DNA of 42,232 bases, taken from assembly GCA_020356085.1 (NCBI GenBank), contig CP070633.1, positions 1,687,352 to 1,729,583 on the forward strand, written 5' to 3'. This document shows, one piece after another, positions 33,680 through 42,185 of this stretch (positions are counted from its first letter, which is position 1; each line of letters begins with the position of its first letter). The stretch comes from Candidatus Coatesiibacteriota bacterium (GTDB lineage: Bacteria > RBG-13-66-14 > B26-G2 > WVWN01). The translations under genes and the position numbers were made by a program. Under the pieces are notes generated by a model. The model was given only the letters and a program-made list of their open reading frames with translations, made no database searches and was not told the origin of the DNA.

Positions 33680-34708
33680 ATGCCGGAACTGCGCCGAGAC
33701 CCGGTCGTGGGAAGGTGGGTCATAATCGCCGCCGAACGAGCGAAGCGGCCGCAGGACTTCGTGGGCCTGGCCGGCGTCCCCGAGAACGCGGGGCGTAGCG
33801 CTTGCCCGTTTTGCGCGGGGCAAGAGGACCAAACCCCTCCCGAGATTATGGCGTACCGGCCGGACGACTCGGCTCCCGACGGCCCGGGGTGGACGCTCCG
33901 GGTCGTACCCAATAAATACCCGGCCCTCCAAATCGAAGGCGACCTCGACCCGCGGGGAGAGGGGATTTACGACCGGATGAACGGTATCGGCGCGCACGAA
34001 GTAATCATCGAGACGCCGGATCACGAGGCGACGCTGGCCACCATGCCGGCCTCCGAGTTAGAGGCGATGCTCCGCGCCTGGGTCGAGCGGATGGAGGATC
34101 TGGAACGGGACACGCGGTTTAAATATATACAAATATTCAAGAACGTTGGCGAAGCGGCCGGCGCCAGCTTGGACCACCCGCACTGCCAGCTCATCGCGAC
34201 GCCGGTCGTACCGAAGCGCATCTCGGAGGAGGTCGCCGGCGCGCGGGGATATTACGAATACAAAGAGCGGTGCGTATTTTGCGACATCGTGCGCCAGGAA
34301 TCGGAGGACGGCCGGCGGCTCGTCTTCGCGGACGACGTGCTCGTGTCGGCGGTGCCGTTTGCTCCGCGGTTCCCGTTTGAGACGCAAATCCTCCCGCGGC
34401 GGCACGAAGCTTCCTTTAAAAACGTGGTCGAGGAAGAAATTAAGCATTTAGCGCTGCACTTGCACCTTCTCCTGGAGAAGATAAACGGCCTGCTGGACAC
34501 GCCGCCGTATAACTTGGTCTTGCACACGGCGCCGTGCGGCCAAGACGACCTCGCGCACTACCATTGGCACGTCGAGATTATCCCGAAGCTCGCCAAGGTG
34601 GCCGGTTTCGAGTGGGGGACGGGGTTTTACATTAACCCCACGATCCCCGAAGAGGTGGCCTCCGATTTAAGGAATTACAGTCCCGTCGAAACGCTGCGGA
34701 CTTATTAA
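33680..34708 (+). CDS. galT: Galactose-1-phosphate uridylyltransferase
   Basis: This 342-residue HIT-superfamily enzyme contains CPFCAGQEDQTPPEI, the first zinc site, the active-site loop GASLDHPHCQLIATP (HPH followed by Gln where UMP-binding His lies in the middle), and CVFCDIV. HLHLLLEKINGLLD and YHWHVEIIPKLAK complete the fold. It exchanges UMP between UDP-glucose and galactose 1-phosphate. Two bases separate it from nrdR; 15 bases separate it from glgA, suggesting shared sugar-nucleotide metabolism. Confidence 0.94.
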   Translation: MPELRRDPVVGRWVIIAAERAKRPQDFVGLAGVPENAGRSACPFCAGQEDQTPPEIMAYRPDDSAPDGPGWTLRVVPNKYPALQIEGDLDPRGEGIYDRMNGIGAHEVIIETPDHEATLATMPASELEAMLRAWVERMEDLERDTRFKYIQIFKNVGEAAGASLDHPHCQLIATPVVPKRISEEVAGARGYYEYKERCVFCDIVRQESEDGRRLVFADDVLVSAVPFAPRFPFETQILPRRHEASFKNVVEEEIKHLALHLHLLLEKINGLLDTPPYNLVLHTAPCGQDDLAHYHWHVEIIPKLAKVAGFEWGTGFYINPTIPEEVASDLRNYSPVETLRTY

Positions 34709-34723
34709 CGACGAGAGCGAGGA

Positions 34724-36202
34724 ATGGCAAAATTCAACGTCGTCATAGTGGTTTCGGAGGCGGTGCCTTTCGCGAAGACGGGCGGCCTGGCGGACGTGGC
34801 CGGGTCGCTGCCGAAGGCGCTGGCGAAGGTGGGGGCTAAACCAACGCTCATAATGCCGTATTATAAGGAGGTATCCCGCGGCGATTTCGGCGAGAAAAAG
34901 ATCGGCCGAATCGACGTCCCGGTCGGCGCTAACAGCGTTACGACGACGGTATACGGCACCGAGATTCCGGATACCAACATCCCAGCCTACTTTATCGGGC
35001 ACGACCCGTACTTCTATCGGGACGGCCTGTACCAAGAACGCGGAATCGACTACCCCGATAACGCCGAACGGTTTACGTTGTTGTGCCGTGGTGCGTTGGA
35101 ACTCATGATTCACGAACGGATAAAACCGGATTGCTTACACCTCCATGACTGGCAAACCGGCCTTATCCCCATATATATCGCCGACCACTACGGCGCTGAT
35201 TTCGGCGACACGGGAACGCTGTTTACCATCCATAATACGGGATACCAAGGGAACTTCGACAAGAAGTATTTTCCGATAACCAACCTGCCGTGGAATCGCT
35301 TCCAAATAAACGATATGGAGTTCTTCGGCCAGTTTTCGTTCCTCAAGGCCGGAATCGTCCACGCCGACCTCATCAGTACAGTGAGCGAACGCTATGCGGA
35401 GGAGATTCAAACGCCCGAGTTCGGGTTCGTCATGGACGGCGTGTTGCGGCAGCGGCGGTCCGACCTGCACGGCGTTTTAAACGGCATCGACTATACGACG
35501 TGGAATCCCAAAACCGACCCGCATATGGCGGCGCCATTTAAATCGGAAGATCTGAAGGGGAAGGCGGCGTGCAAGCAGGCGCTGGAAAAGGAGAACGGCT
35601 TTCGGCACGAGCCGAAGACGGCCCTAGTCGGCATCATTTCCCGGTTGGCCGATCAAAAAGGGTTCGACATCATCGTCGACGGCATCGACAGCATACTTCA
35701 GCTGCCGTGCCGGTACGTTTTATTGGGCACCGGTGACCGGAAATATCACCGGCTTTTCGAGGAGGTCGCGAAGCGACACCCCAAAAAGTTCTCCGCGCAC
35801 TTGCTATTCGATGAGGGGATGGCGCACCGTATTTACGCTGGCGCGGACATGATCCTTATGCCGTCGCGGTACGAACCGTGCGGCCTGGGCCAGATGATTG
35901 CGATGGCGTACGGGACCGTACCAGTCGTACGGGGGACTGGCGGGTTGGCCGATACGGTGACGGACGGTGACGCGAATAAGCGAGAGGGAGTGGGATTTAC
36001 GTTCGAGCGCTATACGGCAAGGGCCATGGTAGAGGCGATGGAGCGGGCCATAGTGGCGTATAAAGCGCCACGACGGTGGCGGGGGATCATTAGGCGGGCG
36101 ATGGCCAAAGATTTTTCTTGGGAACGTTCGGCCAGGGAATATATAAAACTTTACCGCGCGGCCCGGCGGAAGGCGAAAACTTGTAAGGGAGGAAGGCGGT
36201 AG
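34724..36202 (+). CDS. glgA: Glycogen synthase (ADP-glucose type, GT5)
   Basis: The 492-residue enzyme has VSEAVPFAKTGGLADVAGSLPKAL, the ADP-glucose loop, near residue 10. LHDWQTGLIPIY, VSERYAEEIQTPEFGFVMDGVL and NGIDYTTWNP follow. GIISRLADQKGFDIIVDG and the PSRYEPCGLGQMIAMAYGTVPVVRGTGGLADTV segment carry the second catalytic half. It adds glucose to alpha-1,4-glucan. galT just upstream could feed hexose phosphate. A 150-base AT-rich convergent gap with a terminator follows. Confidence 0.95.
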   Translation: MAKFNVVIVVSEAVPFAKTGGLADVAGSLPKALAKVGAKPTLIMPYYKEVSRGDFGEKKIGRIDVPVGANSVTTTVYGTEIPDTNIPAYFIGHDPYFYRDGLYQERGIDYPDNAERFTLLCRGALELMIHERIKPDCLHLHDWQTGLIPIYIADHYGADFGDTGTLFTIHNTGYQGNFDKKYFPITNLPWNRFQINDMEFFGQFSFLKAGIVHADLISTVSERYAEEIQTPEFGFVMDGVLRQRRSDLHGVLNGIDYTTWNPKTDPHMAAPFKSEDLKGKAACKQALEKENGFRHEPKTALVGIISRLADQKGFDIIVDGIDSILQLPCRYVLLGTGDRKYHRLFEEVAKRHPKKFSAHLLFDEGMAHRIYAGADMILMPSRYEPCGLGQMIAMAYGTVPVVRGTGGLADTVTDGDANKREGVGFTFERYTARAMVEAMERAIVAYKAPRRWRGIIRRAMAKDFSWERSAREYIKLYRAARRKAKTCKGGRR

Positions 36203-36257
36203 GGTAATAAAGTAACGTATGAAGTCTGGCGATATATAATATTGATATTAAAGGAAA

Positions 36258-36277
36258 AAGCGCCTAAAAGGGCGCTT
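36258..36277. terminator. Bidirectional terminator between glgA and the hup operon
   Basis: AAGCGCC (36258-36264) pairs with GGCGCTT (36271-36277) over a six-base loop. On the minus strand the stem is followed by a T run (TTTTTCC), giving a good terminator for the hup operon. On the plus strand the tail (AAAGTTTT) is weaker, but would still serve glgA. Confidence 0.75.
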
Positions 36278-36299
36278 AAAGTTTTAGGTATTACTTCCG

Positions 36300-36323
36300 A
36301 TAATATATATTATGTTAACATAA
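36300..36323. repeat. Two overlapping AT-rich perfect palindromes
   Basis: ATAATATATATTAT (36300-36313) and TTATGTTAACATAA (36310-36323) are each identical to their reverse complement and overlap by four bases. They lie between convergent genes, downstream of the 29-codon gene and just before its terminator. Confidence 0.5.
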
Positions 36324-36353
36324 AGAACCCGAACGTCTTTTGCCGCGTAATTC

Positions 36354-36443
36354 TTACTTTTTCTTGTGCCGGTTCGCCCGCGAACGTTTCTTCCGCTTAT
36401 GTTTCGCTATTTTCTTACGTTTCCTCTTCTTGGGACAGCCCAT
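36354..36443 (-). CDS. Unlisted 29-residue very basic peptide (AURKAIP1/COX24-like small ribosomal protein)
   Basis: On the minus strand ATG at 36443 encodes MGCPKKRKRKKIAKHKRKKR followed by SRANRHKKK and TAA. Twenty of 29 residues are Lys, Arg or His. The pattern closely resembles the short bacterial proteins annotated as AURKAIP1/COX24 domain-containing or Thx-like (K-K-R-R-K-K-x-x-x-H-K-R-K-K-R...N-R-H-K-K). A Shine-Dalgarno (AAAGG) lies inside the last codons of hup, and only three bases separate the hup stop from its ATG. An 85-codon frame on the opposite strand over this place is a shadow. A small-subunit ribosomal protein role is inferred from family resemblance. Confidence 0.75.
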   Translation of the reverse strand: MGCPKKRKRKKIAKHKRKKRSRANRHKKK

Positions 36444-36446
36444 ACG

Positions 36447-36806
36447 TTACCTTTCGCTTGGAAAATCCGGGTCGTGGGGTTCGGTTTCCTCTTCGGTAGC
36501 CCCTGCCCCGATAGTCGAAGCCGGGACGGTCGCCTCGTCGAGTAGGTTCTTGAGCGCCTTGGAGGCTTTAAACGCGGGCGTAGCTTTCGGCGGTACGTAA
36601 ACGCGGTCGCCGGTTTTTGGATTGCGGGCAGTCCGGCCGGGACGTTTTTTTACGGTAAAGGATCCAAAGCCGCGGAGTTCTACTTTGCGGCCTTCGGCCA
36701 GCGCCTCACTGATCGTCTCCAAAATCGCGTCTACGACCCGTACGGCCTCTTTCTGCGTCAGGTTATGCTTTTGGGCGATGGACCGCGCGAGGTCGGCTTT
36801 CGTCAT
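36447..36806 (-). CDS. hup: HU-family DNA-binding protein with C-terminal extension
   Basis: The 119-residue protein begins MTKADLARSIAQKHNLTQKEAVRVVDAI. The DNA arm GRTARNPKTGDRVYVPPKATPAFKASKALKN matches HU (RNPxTG). The usual HU ends near residue 92; here about 25 acidic and Thr/Ala-rich residues follow (VPASTIGAGATEEETEPHD). HU compacts DNA. A strong GGAGG lies upstream of the ATG. The 29-residue basic gene is directly downstream, so the two are probably co-translated. Confidence 0.93.
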   Translation of the reverse strand: MTKADLARSIAQKHNLTQKEAVRVVDAILETISEALAEGRKVELRGFGSFTVKKRPGRTARNPKTGDRVYVPPKATPAFKASKALKNLLDEATVPASTIGAGATEEETEPHDPDFPSER

Positions 36807-36896
36807 ACGTCTCTACCTCCTCCCGCTAGGGTGCGTTGGGGCACCTCCAAGGGTACCGGAAAGGGACTTTACGTCGGATGGCCGCTCGCCCACGCT

Positions 36897-36911
36897 CCGG
36901 GAACTTCCCGG
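36897..36911. repeat. Inverted repeat after the DUF4349 gene stop
   Basis: CCGGGAACTTCCCGG pairs over six bases with a three-base loop. It lies directly after the stop codon on the minus strand. No T run follows, so it is either a weak terminator or an operator for hup. Confidence 0.35.
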
Positions 36912-36912
36912 A

Positions 36913-37908
36913 TTAACTTTGTGCTGCGGCCGCTTTGGCCTTGCGCCTCCGCCGTTGGAAGAACCACACGACGAGTCGGATTATTAGGACGAGGATGATT
37001 AAAAGTATAATGAACGGCAGCAGGACGATAAACGCCTGTACCAGGAATATACATATGCGGAGCGCGATCCGGAACGCGTCTTTTACGGCCTTACCGAAGC
37101 TGTACCCGGTGGGAACGGCCGCGTGGGGTTCCTCCAGGTTGACGGTAATCGTCGACAGGCCGATCTGCGAATCGTAGTACCGCAGCTGACCTTTAAACCG
37201 TTCAATGTTCTCGGTTACGCGTTCTATCTCCCGCTCGACCTCGAGTACGTCCGGGACGGTTCCGGCGCGCGTCGCGAGGATTTCGAGGTAGCGGTCGCGC
37301 GTCGCCTCCGCGTTTTCGAGGCGGGCTTGGATGTCGACGTACTCTTGCGTTATATCTTCGGTAGTGCTGTTTTCTGACATTAACCGCCCGATTTTCCGGA
37401 GTTCGCGAATCGTCTCTTCGTATTTCGCCGGGTGCACCTTAATCGTGACCGACCCGAAGGCGTAGCCCTCGTCGGCTACGGAGCGCGTCGTACCTACGAC
37501 GAGGCCCTTTTCGGCGTGGGCGACGGCGTAAACCTCCTCGAACCCCTGATCGAGATTATCCACTTCGGTCGTCAAAGAGGCCGTTTTAATGAGGAGGAGT
37601 TTCCCGACGAGGTCGGCGGCCTCCGCCTCCGGAACCGGTTCGAAGACCTCGGGGAGAGCTATCTCCCCCGCCTCTTCGGTGGGGGTCGCAGTGGTGCCGG
37701 CGATACCCCGCTCCGGCGCGCCACCCTCGTCGGCCTTTTTATATTTAACGCCGTCGTCGGGCGCGGCCGGTAAAGGGGCGGCTTCCGGCTCCGCCTCTTC
37801 GGCGAGCGCAATGTCCTCTTCCGGCGCCATCGCCTTCTCGGCCTTTTTAGCGCAGCCGAACAGGCACGCCAAACTTAGTATTACCGCAATCGATATTAGG
37901 TGGCGCAC
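36913..37908 (-). CDS. DUF4349 lipoprotein with C-terminal membrane helix
   Basis: The 331-residue protein has a lipoprotein signal (MRHLISIAVILSLACLFGC, C19). After an acidic linker comes the DUF4349 core: LIKTASLTTEVDNLDQGFEEVYAVAHAEKGLVVGTTRS, then a coiled-coil stretch (TEDITQEYVDIQARLENAEATRDRYLEILATRAGTVPDVLEVEREIERVTENIERFKGQL abbreviated by its ends T and L). A TM helix near residues 285-315 and basic RRRRKAK close it. The family is widespread and uncharacterised. It lies between sppA and hup in one co-directional run. Confidence 0.9.
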   Translation of the reverse strand: MRHLISIAVILSLACLFGCAKKAEKAMAPEEDIALAEEAEPEAAPLPAAPDDGVKYKKADEGGAPERGIAGTTATPTEEAGEIALPEVFEPVPEAEAADLVGKLLLIKTASLTTEVDNLDQGFEEVYAVAHAEKGLVVGTTRSVADEGYAFGSVTIKVHPAKYEETIRELRKIGRLMSENSTTEDITQEYVDIQARLENAEATRDRYLEILATRAGTVPDVLEVEREIERVTENIERFKGQLRYYDSQIGLSTITVNLEEPHAAVPTGYSFGKAVKDAFRIALRICIFLVQAFIVLLPFIILLIILVLIIRLVVWFFQRRRRKAKAAAAQS

Positions 37909-37987
37909 GTCGTAACCCCCTGCGTTGAGAGGTAAGCGGATACCGGGCCGGGGCGCCGAGAGGCGGCGGCCGCGGGCGGCGGCGTTC

Positions 37988-38932
37988 TCAGTACATCGAG
38001 TATTTTATCTCTACGCGCGGCGTTCCGTCTTCTAACCCCAGCAAGCCGCTACGGAAACTACCGAAAAATACGTCGTACATCGACGGCTCTTTCAACCTTT
38101 TCCGGACTACCGTCGGTTCGCCCTCGATGCCGACCTCGGCCGCGACCTCCTCGAGACACTTTTGGAAGTTGCCCAACTCGTCGACGAATCCCAACTCCTG
38201 TGCTTGGCGGCCGGAGAAGATCCGGCCGTCTGCGTAGTCCATAAGGTACCGGCGGACGCGGTAGCGCGTCGGCGACTTCTCCCCCGCCGTCTCCAGGAGG
38301 GCGGTTACCGCGGGGCGCCGCGCCTCGACAACGACGTCCAAGAATTGCTCGTACACGTCGTCCACGGTTTCGCCCAGCAGCGCCTCCTCTTCCGGCGTCA
38401 TGGGGCGGAAGGGCGAGCCGATGTCCTTATACCGACCGCTCTTTATCGTCTTGCTGGAGAGCCCTATCTTCCCGAACAGCCCTTCGACGTTGGTAAAAGT
38501 AAAGATAACGCCGATGGATCCGGTCAGCGCGCCCGGCGAGGCGTAAATCTTGTCGCTGGCGCACGCTACGTAATACCCGCCGGAGGCCCCCAGCGTGGAT
38601 ATGTACGCGTAAACCTTTTTGTCTTTGTCCTTAAGTTTTACCAGTTCGTCGTAGATCTCTTGCGTCGGCGCAGCCTGGCCGCCTGGGCTGTTGACGTAGA
38701 CTACAACCGCAGCGATTGTGGGGTCGTCCCGGTAGGAGTGGATAATTTTAATGTACTCCTCGGAGGAATAAATCGACCCCTCGATTTCGACGACGCCGAT
38801 CTTCTTCCCCATCGGGAAATAGGTTCTTACTTCCGGGAGGAAGCGCCATAATAAGAAGACGGCTAGCGCGATCATCAGGAGCGTGAACGTAACGGCGCCT
38901 CCGCCGAGCCACCACCATTTTTTCGAAGCCAT
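37988..38932 (-). CDS. sppA: Signal peptide peptidase SppA, single-domain form
   Basis: The 314-residue protein begins with one TM anchor (residues about 10-32). IGVVEIEGSIYSSEEY is the S49 start; VVYVNSPGG and TLGASGGYYVACASDKIYA carry the nucleophile Ser117. FGKIGLSSKTIKSGRYKDIGSPFRPMTPEE contains the general base Lys169. It cleaves remnant signal peptides in the membrane (family knowledge). The length fits the Bacillus-type half-size enzyme, not the 618-residue E. coli form. The start has no other choice near the TM. Confidence 0.93.
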   Translation of the reverse strand: MASKKWWWLGGGAVTFTLLMIALAVFLLWRFLPEVRTYFPMGKKIGVVEIEGSIYSSEEYIKIIHSYRDDPTIAAVVVYVNSPGGQAAPTQEIYDELVKLKDKDKKVYAYISTLGASGGYYVACASDKIYASPGALTGSIGVIFTFTNVEGLFGKIGLSSKTIKSGRYKDIGSPFRPMTPEEEALLGETVDDVYEQFLDVVVEARRPAVTALLETAGEKSPTRYRVRRYLMDYADGRIFSGRQAQELGFVDELGNFQKCLEEVAAEVGIEGEPTVVRKRLKEPSMYDVFFGSFRSGLLGLEDGTPRVEIKYSMY

Positions 38933-38966
38933 AAGTACTTAATCTCTCCTCTGCGGCCGGCGCGCG

Positions 38967-39659
38967 TTAGTAGCCCCGTAGCGTTTGGAGGTGGCGAACG
39001 GCGAGCGCGTTAAGCGTAGGATCGTCGTCCAACGCGAGCGCCCGCTTCCAGAGCCGGATCGCTTTCCCGGGTTCGCCGGCGTCCTCGGCCAACAGCGCCA
39101 ATAGGCGGACGCGGCCGACGTCGTCGTAGACCTCGTCGCCGGTTGTGAGAATCACGGCCGCCTCCCGGGGCCTTCCCCGTTCCTTTAGTACGAGGGCCAG
39201 GTTGATTTCGGCCCGCCGGCCCAACTCCCCCCCCTCCTGCATTACTAGCCGGTACTCGCGTTCCGCCTCGACGGCGTATCCGAGTTTGTGCCATATCACG
39301 GCCAGGTTGAAGCGAGCGGGCGTAAAACCGGGATCCAGCGCCAGCGCCTGCTGATAGTAGGTGGCGGCCAAGTTCAGGTTATCGCCGCGGTATCGATTGC
39401 CATCGGCGTCGAACTCGTAGGTGAGTGCGAGGTTGTAGTAGACGGCAACCTCACCAGGAAACTGTTCAATCAGCTCTCCTAGCTGTTCGCTGGCCGCAGC
39501 CCGGTCCCCGGCCCGCGCGGTTTCGACGGCCGCGTCCAGCGCCGCTAAGAATCCGTCGGCTTCGGCTTCCTCGGCGGCGTCGAGGGCCGTCGCGCCCCAT
39601 AAAAAAGCCGCCGCCAATGCGGCTCCGAGGAACCGAGCGTCCCGGCCCGCCGAACTCAC
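38967..39659 (-). CDS. Secreted or membrane-anchored TPR protein
   Basis: The 230-residue frame starts at GTG 39659, overlapping the previous gene's TGA (GTGA). A hydrophobic N-terminus (FLGAALAAAFLWGATALDA) is a signal sequence. About four TPR units follow, for example AVYYNLALTYEF, NLAATYYQQALALDPGFTPARFNLAVIWHKLG and AVILTTGDEVYDD-containing repeats. It probably scaffolds a periplasmic complex with its coupled neighbour. Exact function is unknown. Confidence 0.85.
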   Translation of the reverse strand: MSSAGRDARFLGAALAAAFLWGATALDAAEEAEADGFLAALDAAVETARAGDRAAASEQLGELIEQFPGEVAVYYNLALTYEFDADGNRYRGDNLNLAATYYQQALALDPGFTPARFNLAVIWHKLGYAVEAEREYRLVMQEGGELGRRAEINLALVLKERGRPREAAVILTTGDEVYDDVGRVRLLALLAEDAGEPGKAIRLWKRALALDDDPTLNALAVRHLQTLRGY

Positions 39660-40135
39660 TTCGTAAGACCCACGATCCGATCAACAGCTTTTGAGAGGTT
39701 AGCCTCGCCGGTCGCGTTCGCGCTCGTAGAGCTAATTACGCCACCCGTAGCGGTACTTATAAAGTCGACGGTGACGGTATACTTGTCGCCGCTCTTGGCC
39801 TTCGTTACCTTGCCGCGGCAAGCGACTACGGCGCCGAGCTTTTTGGCCATTGCCACGGCGTCGGCCGTCGGAAGGGTTTCTCCCTCTTCGATTCCCGAGC
39901 CCTCCATGACCTTCGCGACCTTCTCGGGATCGACAACTTTATACTTCCCGATGTATGCTAGCGCCGTCATCATATAGTTGGCGACGACGGGTCCCAAGTA
40001 GCTCCGCGCGCCTCCCTCGGTTTCGAAATAAAATACGGCGACGACGTGTTTTGCGCTTTTCGCTTGCGCGGCGGGGACGCACAGTACCGTAAAGATTAAC
40101 GCAACTAGCAAGGTCCGGAAGATACGGGGGGTCAT
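39656..40135 (-). CDS. Secreted CsgG/LpoB-like domain protein
   Basis: The 159-residue protein has a signal peptide (MTPRIFRTLLVALIFTVLCVPAAQA). VVAVFYFETEGGARSYLGPVVANYMMTALAYIGKYKVVDPEKVAKVMEG then ADAVAMAKKLGAVVACRGKV and a beta strand pair resemble the TolB-N/CsgG/LpoB-type alpha-beta domain, which senses or binds envelope components. The assignment rests on pattern alone. It is translationally coupled to the following TPR gene by a four-base overlap. Confidence 0.65.
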   Translation of the reverse strand: MTPRIFRTLLVALIFTVLCVPAAQAKSAKHVVAVFYFETEGGARSYLGPVVANYMMTALAYIGKYKVVDPEKVAKVMEGSGIEEGETLPTADAVAMAKKLGAVVACRGKVTKAKSGDKYTVTVDFISTATGGVISSTSANATGEANLSKAVDRIVGLTK

Positions 40136-40161
40136 TTTGCCTCCTCGCGTGCCGGCGGGAG

Positions 40162-40686
40162 TTAACCGGAAGCCGGGGATGTCGCGGCCGGCGGGTGGTC
40201 CATGAACCTACCGTAAACGCGCATCCGCTCCCGTAAGCTCCGTAGATTCAGATACAGGAGGTTAACGTCGCTTTTACGAATCTCCGCCAAGTACGCTCTC
40301 AAGTCCCCGGAAACGTCGGGATGGTGGTGCACGAACGAATCGACTAGCAGCTCGTGCCGTAAAAAGCGGTTGATCGACCGCGAATACGAGTACATGGTCT
40401 CGACGTGATCGATGTAGGCCTGTTCGTCGTAACCGATATCGGGCGGGGGTTCGGCGTTGTTGCCGCCCGCCGATAACCGGGCGTAATAACGGGCGTGATA
40501 TAAGCATTCGACCAGGGCCGCCATCCGGTCTTTTAAATCCGTGGGGTCGAGCAGTTCGCTGCCGTTTTCGCCGTAAGCCCCGAGGATCTCGTCGACGAGG
40601 CGGCCGGCTTCCGCGAATTTTTCGTCCCGCGCGCGCGCGAAAAGCCGCCGGTTGCGGAGTAGGATATCGACGTTAGTAGATTTCAT
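40162..40686 (-). CDS. Conserved-looking cytosolic protein of unknown function
   Basis: The 174-residue helical protein has no signal, membrane helix or recognised motif. Features are many Arg/Tyr/His residues, such as ECLYHARYYARLS and RFLRHELLVDSFVHHHPDVS. Its start overlaps the end of the RDD gene by 14 bases, so it is co-expressed with it. Confidence 0.7.
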   Translation of the reverse strand: MKSTNVDILLRNRRLFARARDEKFAEAGRLVDEILGAYGENGSELLDPTDLKDRMAALVECLYHARYYARLSAGGNNAEPPPDIGYDEQAYIDHVETMYSYSRSINRFLRHELLVDSFVHHHPDVSGDLRAYLAEIRKSDVNLLYLNLRSLRERMRVYGRFMDHPPAATSPASG

Positions 40687-42160
40687 CTAAAATCGTACGG
40701 TGCTGCCGGATATAGTCTATTTCCTGGGATTCGGTCAGGATGGTCCCGGCGGCGCGGTCCCCGAGGCGGCGGCCTTTGACGTCCGTAAATGCGTAAATAC
40801 CGTCCAATATGTTAACGAGCGGAATCAGCAGCGTTATATTTCGTACGACGGAATGGACGAGTGAAGCGCGGCGATTAAAATCCCCGTATTTAACTACGCG
40901 GAGCCCGGCCACGCGTTTTCCAAGGCTGGAACCGCCGGCGTCCCGCACTAGAATATAGAAGACCGCGATTCCCGCCAGCGTTCCCCAGAACAACTGCTGA
41001 TAGTAATATTGATCCGGCCCCGGCAGGTAAGGGTTCATATCCAGGAAGCTGAAGATAAGGGCGACGGCGAAATACGATAAGCTTACGACGAAGAGGTCGA
41101 TCAGCATCGCTGTAATCCGCCGGAGGAAAGAAGGCCGCGAGAAGTCTAAAACTACCGACCGGTCGACCGCGGGACCTTCCTCCTCGGTGAGCGCTTCTTC
41201 CTCTTTTTCGGCCGCCACTTTTTTAAATTCGACCTCGTCGACGGATACCTGCGGCGCGCCTTCGGGGGGAGGCGGTTTGGCCTCGGCGGTCGGCGGCGGG
41301 ATCGAGATCGAGACGAGGTCGCCGACTTTAGGTTCGGGCGCGCCGGCCGCCGGCGGCGTAAGGCCGGGAGACGGTGTGGGCGGCCCAGGCCTCGTCCCGG
41401 GGGCGGCCGGGATGTCCGGCGCGGGCGGAGCCCCCGCGGGCCGGGGGGTCTCGGGTACTCCCGGTTCCGGAGGGGTTGCGGGCGCGGCCGGAGCCGCCTC
41501 CGCCGGAGGCCCCACCGTAAGGTCGGTAATTGACGGCCGGGCGGGTCCCGCCGCGGGCGCGGGCGGCGGGACCTCCGGTTCTACCGGCACGGCCTCGGCG
41601 AAGATATCCGCAAAATCGGCCATTTCGCCAAGGGGAACCCACTGTTTCACGCGGGGGTCCCATACGTAATGTTCGGCCGCGAATTCCCGGTTAATAATCT
41701 TCTCTTCGACGTCTTCGAATTCGAACGGACCGAAACGGGCCCCCTCTTTGCTTAGATAGTATTTGGGAGCGGCAGGTTTAGCGCCCTCGCCTAGAAAGCG
41801 GGAGAAAACGTGGTGGTCGGCGGCCTTTAACCAGCGGTTGGCTACGGCGTCCCATACGAAGTGATTCGCTTGAAAGCGGCCGCGTTCGATCTCTTTGATA
41901 ATGGCGTCCCGGGGGAACGGCCCGCCGGTCTTGCCCTCCACGTTTATGAAGAAACCCTCGTCTTCCGCAGCCGCCAGCGTGGCCTCTTCCTCGAATACGC
42001 TTGCCAACTCGGCGGAGAATTTGATTTTAATCCACCGGCCCTGTTTGGCCTCCCAGACGTAGTCCTCCTGCGAAACGGTTTTGTTCCGCACGAACTCCCG
42101 GAATTCGGCGAAGTCGAGCGGGCCACGTTGATCACCGTCGATATTTAAATAGAACTCCAT
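40673..42160 (-). CDS. Membrane protein with three GYF_2 (DUF4339) domains, Pro-rich linker and RDD domain
   Basis: The 495-residue protein starts at ATG 42160 with GGGAGAG upstream. Residues 2-60, 70-125 and 133-190 are three GYF_2 repeats (FYLNIDGDQRGPLDFAEF; FFINVEGKTGGPFPRDAI; YYLSKEGARFGPFEFEDV), each ending in a W-x-x-x-x-x-W/F block. Residues about 192-300 are a Pro/Ala/Gly-rich linker. The C-terminal 150 residues contain three TM helices with RDD-type motifs (SFLRRITAMLIDLFVVSLSY; GGSSLGKRVAGLRVV). GYF_2 domains bind proline-rich or partner proteins. Role unknown; multi-copy GYF_2 plus RDD suggests a membrane docking protein. Confidence 0.88.
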   Translation of the reverse strand: MEFYLNIDGDQRGPLDFAEFREFVRNKTVSQEDYVWEAKQGRWIKIKFSAELASVFEEEATLAAAEDEGFFINVEGKTGGPFPRDAIIKEIERGRFQANHFVWDAVANRWLKAADHHVFSRFLGEGAKPAAPKYYLSKEGARFGPFEFEDVEEKIINREFAAEHYVWDPRVKQWVPLGEMADFADIFAEAVPVEPEVPPPAPAAGPARPSITDLTVGPPAEAAPAAPATPPEPGVPETPRPAGAPPAPDIPAAPGTRPGPPTPSPGLTPPAAGAPEPKVGDLVSISIPPPTAEAKPPPPEGAPQVSVDEVEFKKVAAEKEEEALTEEEGPAVDRSVVLDFSRPSFLRRITAMLIDLFVVSLSYFAVALIFSFLDMNPYLPGPDQYYYQQLFWGTLAGIAVFYILVRDAGGSSLGKRVAGLRVVKYGDFNRRASLVHSVVRNITLLIPLVNILDGIYAFTDVKGRRLGDRAAGTILTESQEIDYIRQHRTILDEIY

Positions 42161-42185
42161 TTACTCTCCCGTTCGGGCTGCGCTT

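Noticed and set aside
36242-36499. 85-codon plus-strand frame over the glgA-hup gap
   Set aside because: It is the antisense shadow of the 29-residue basic gene and of the hup 3' end and crosses the terminator hairpin.
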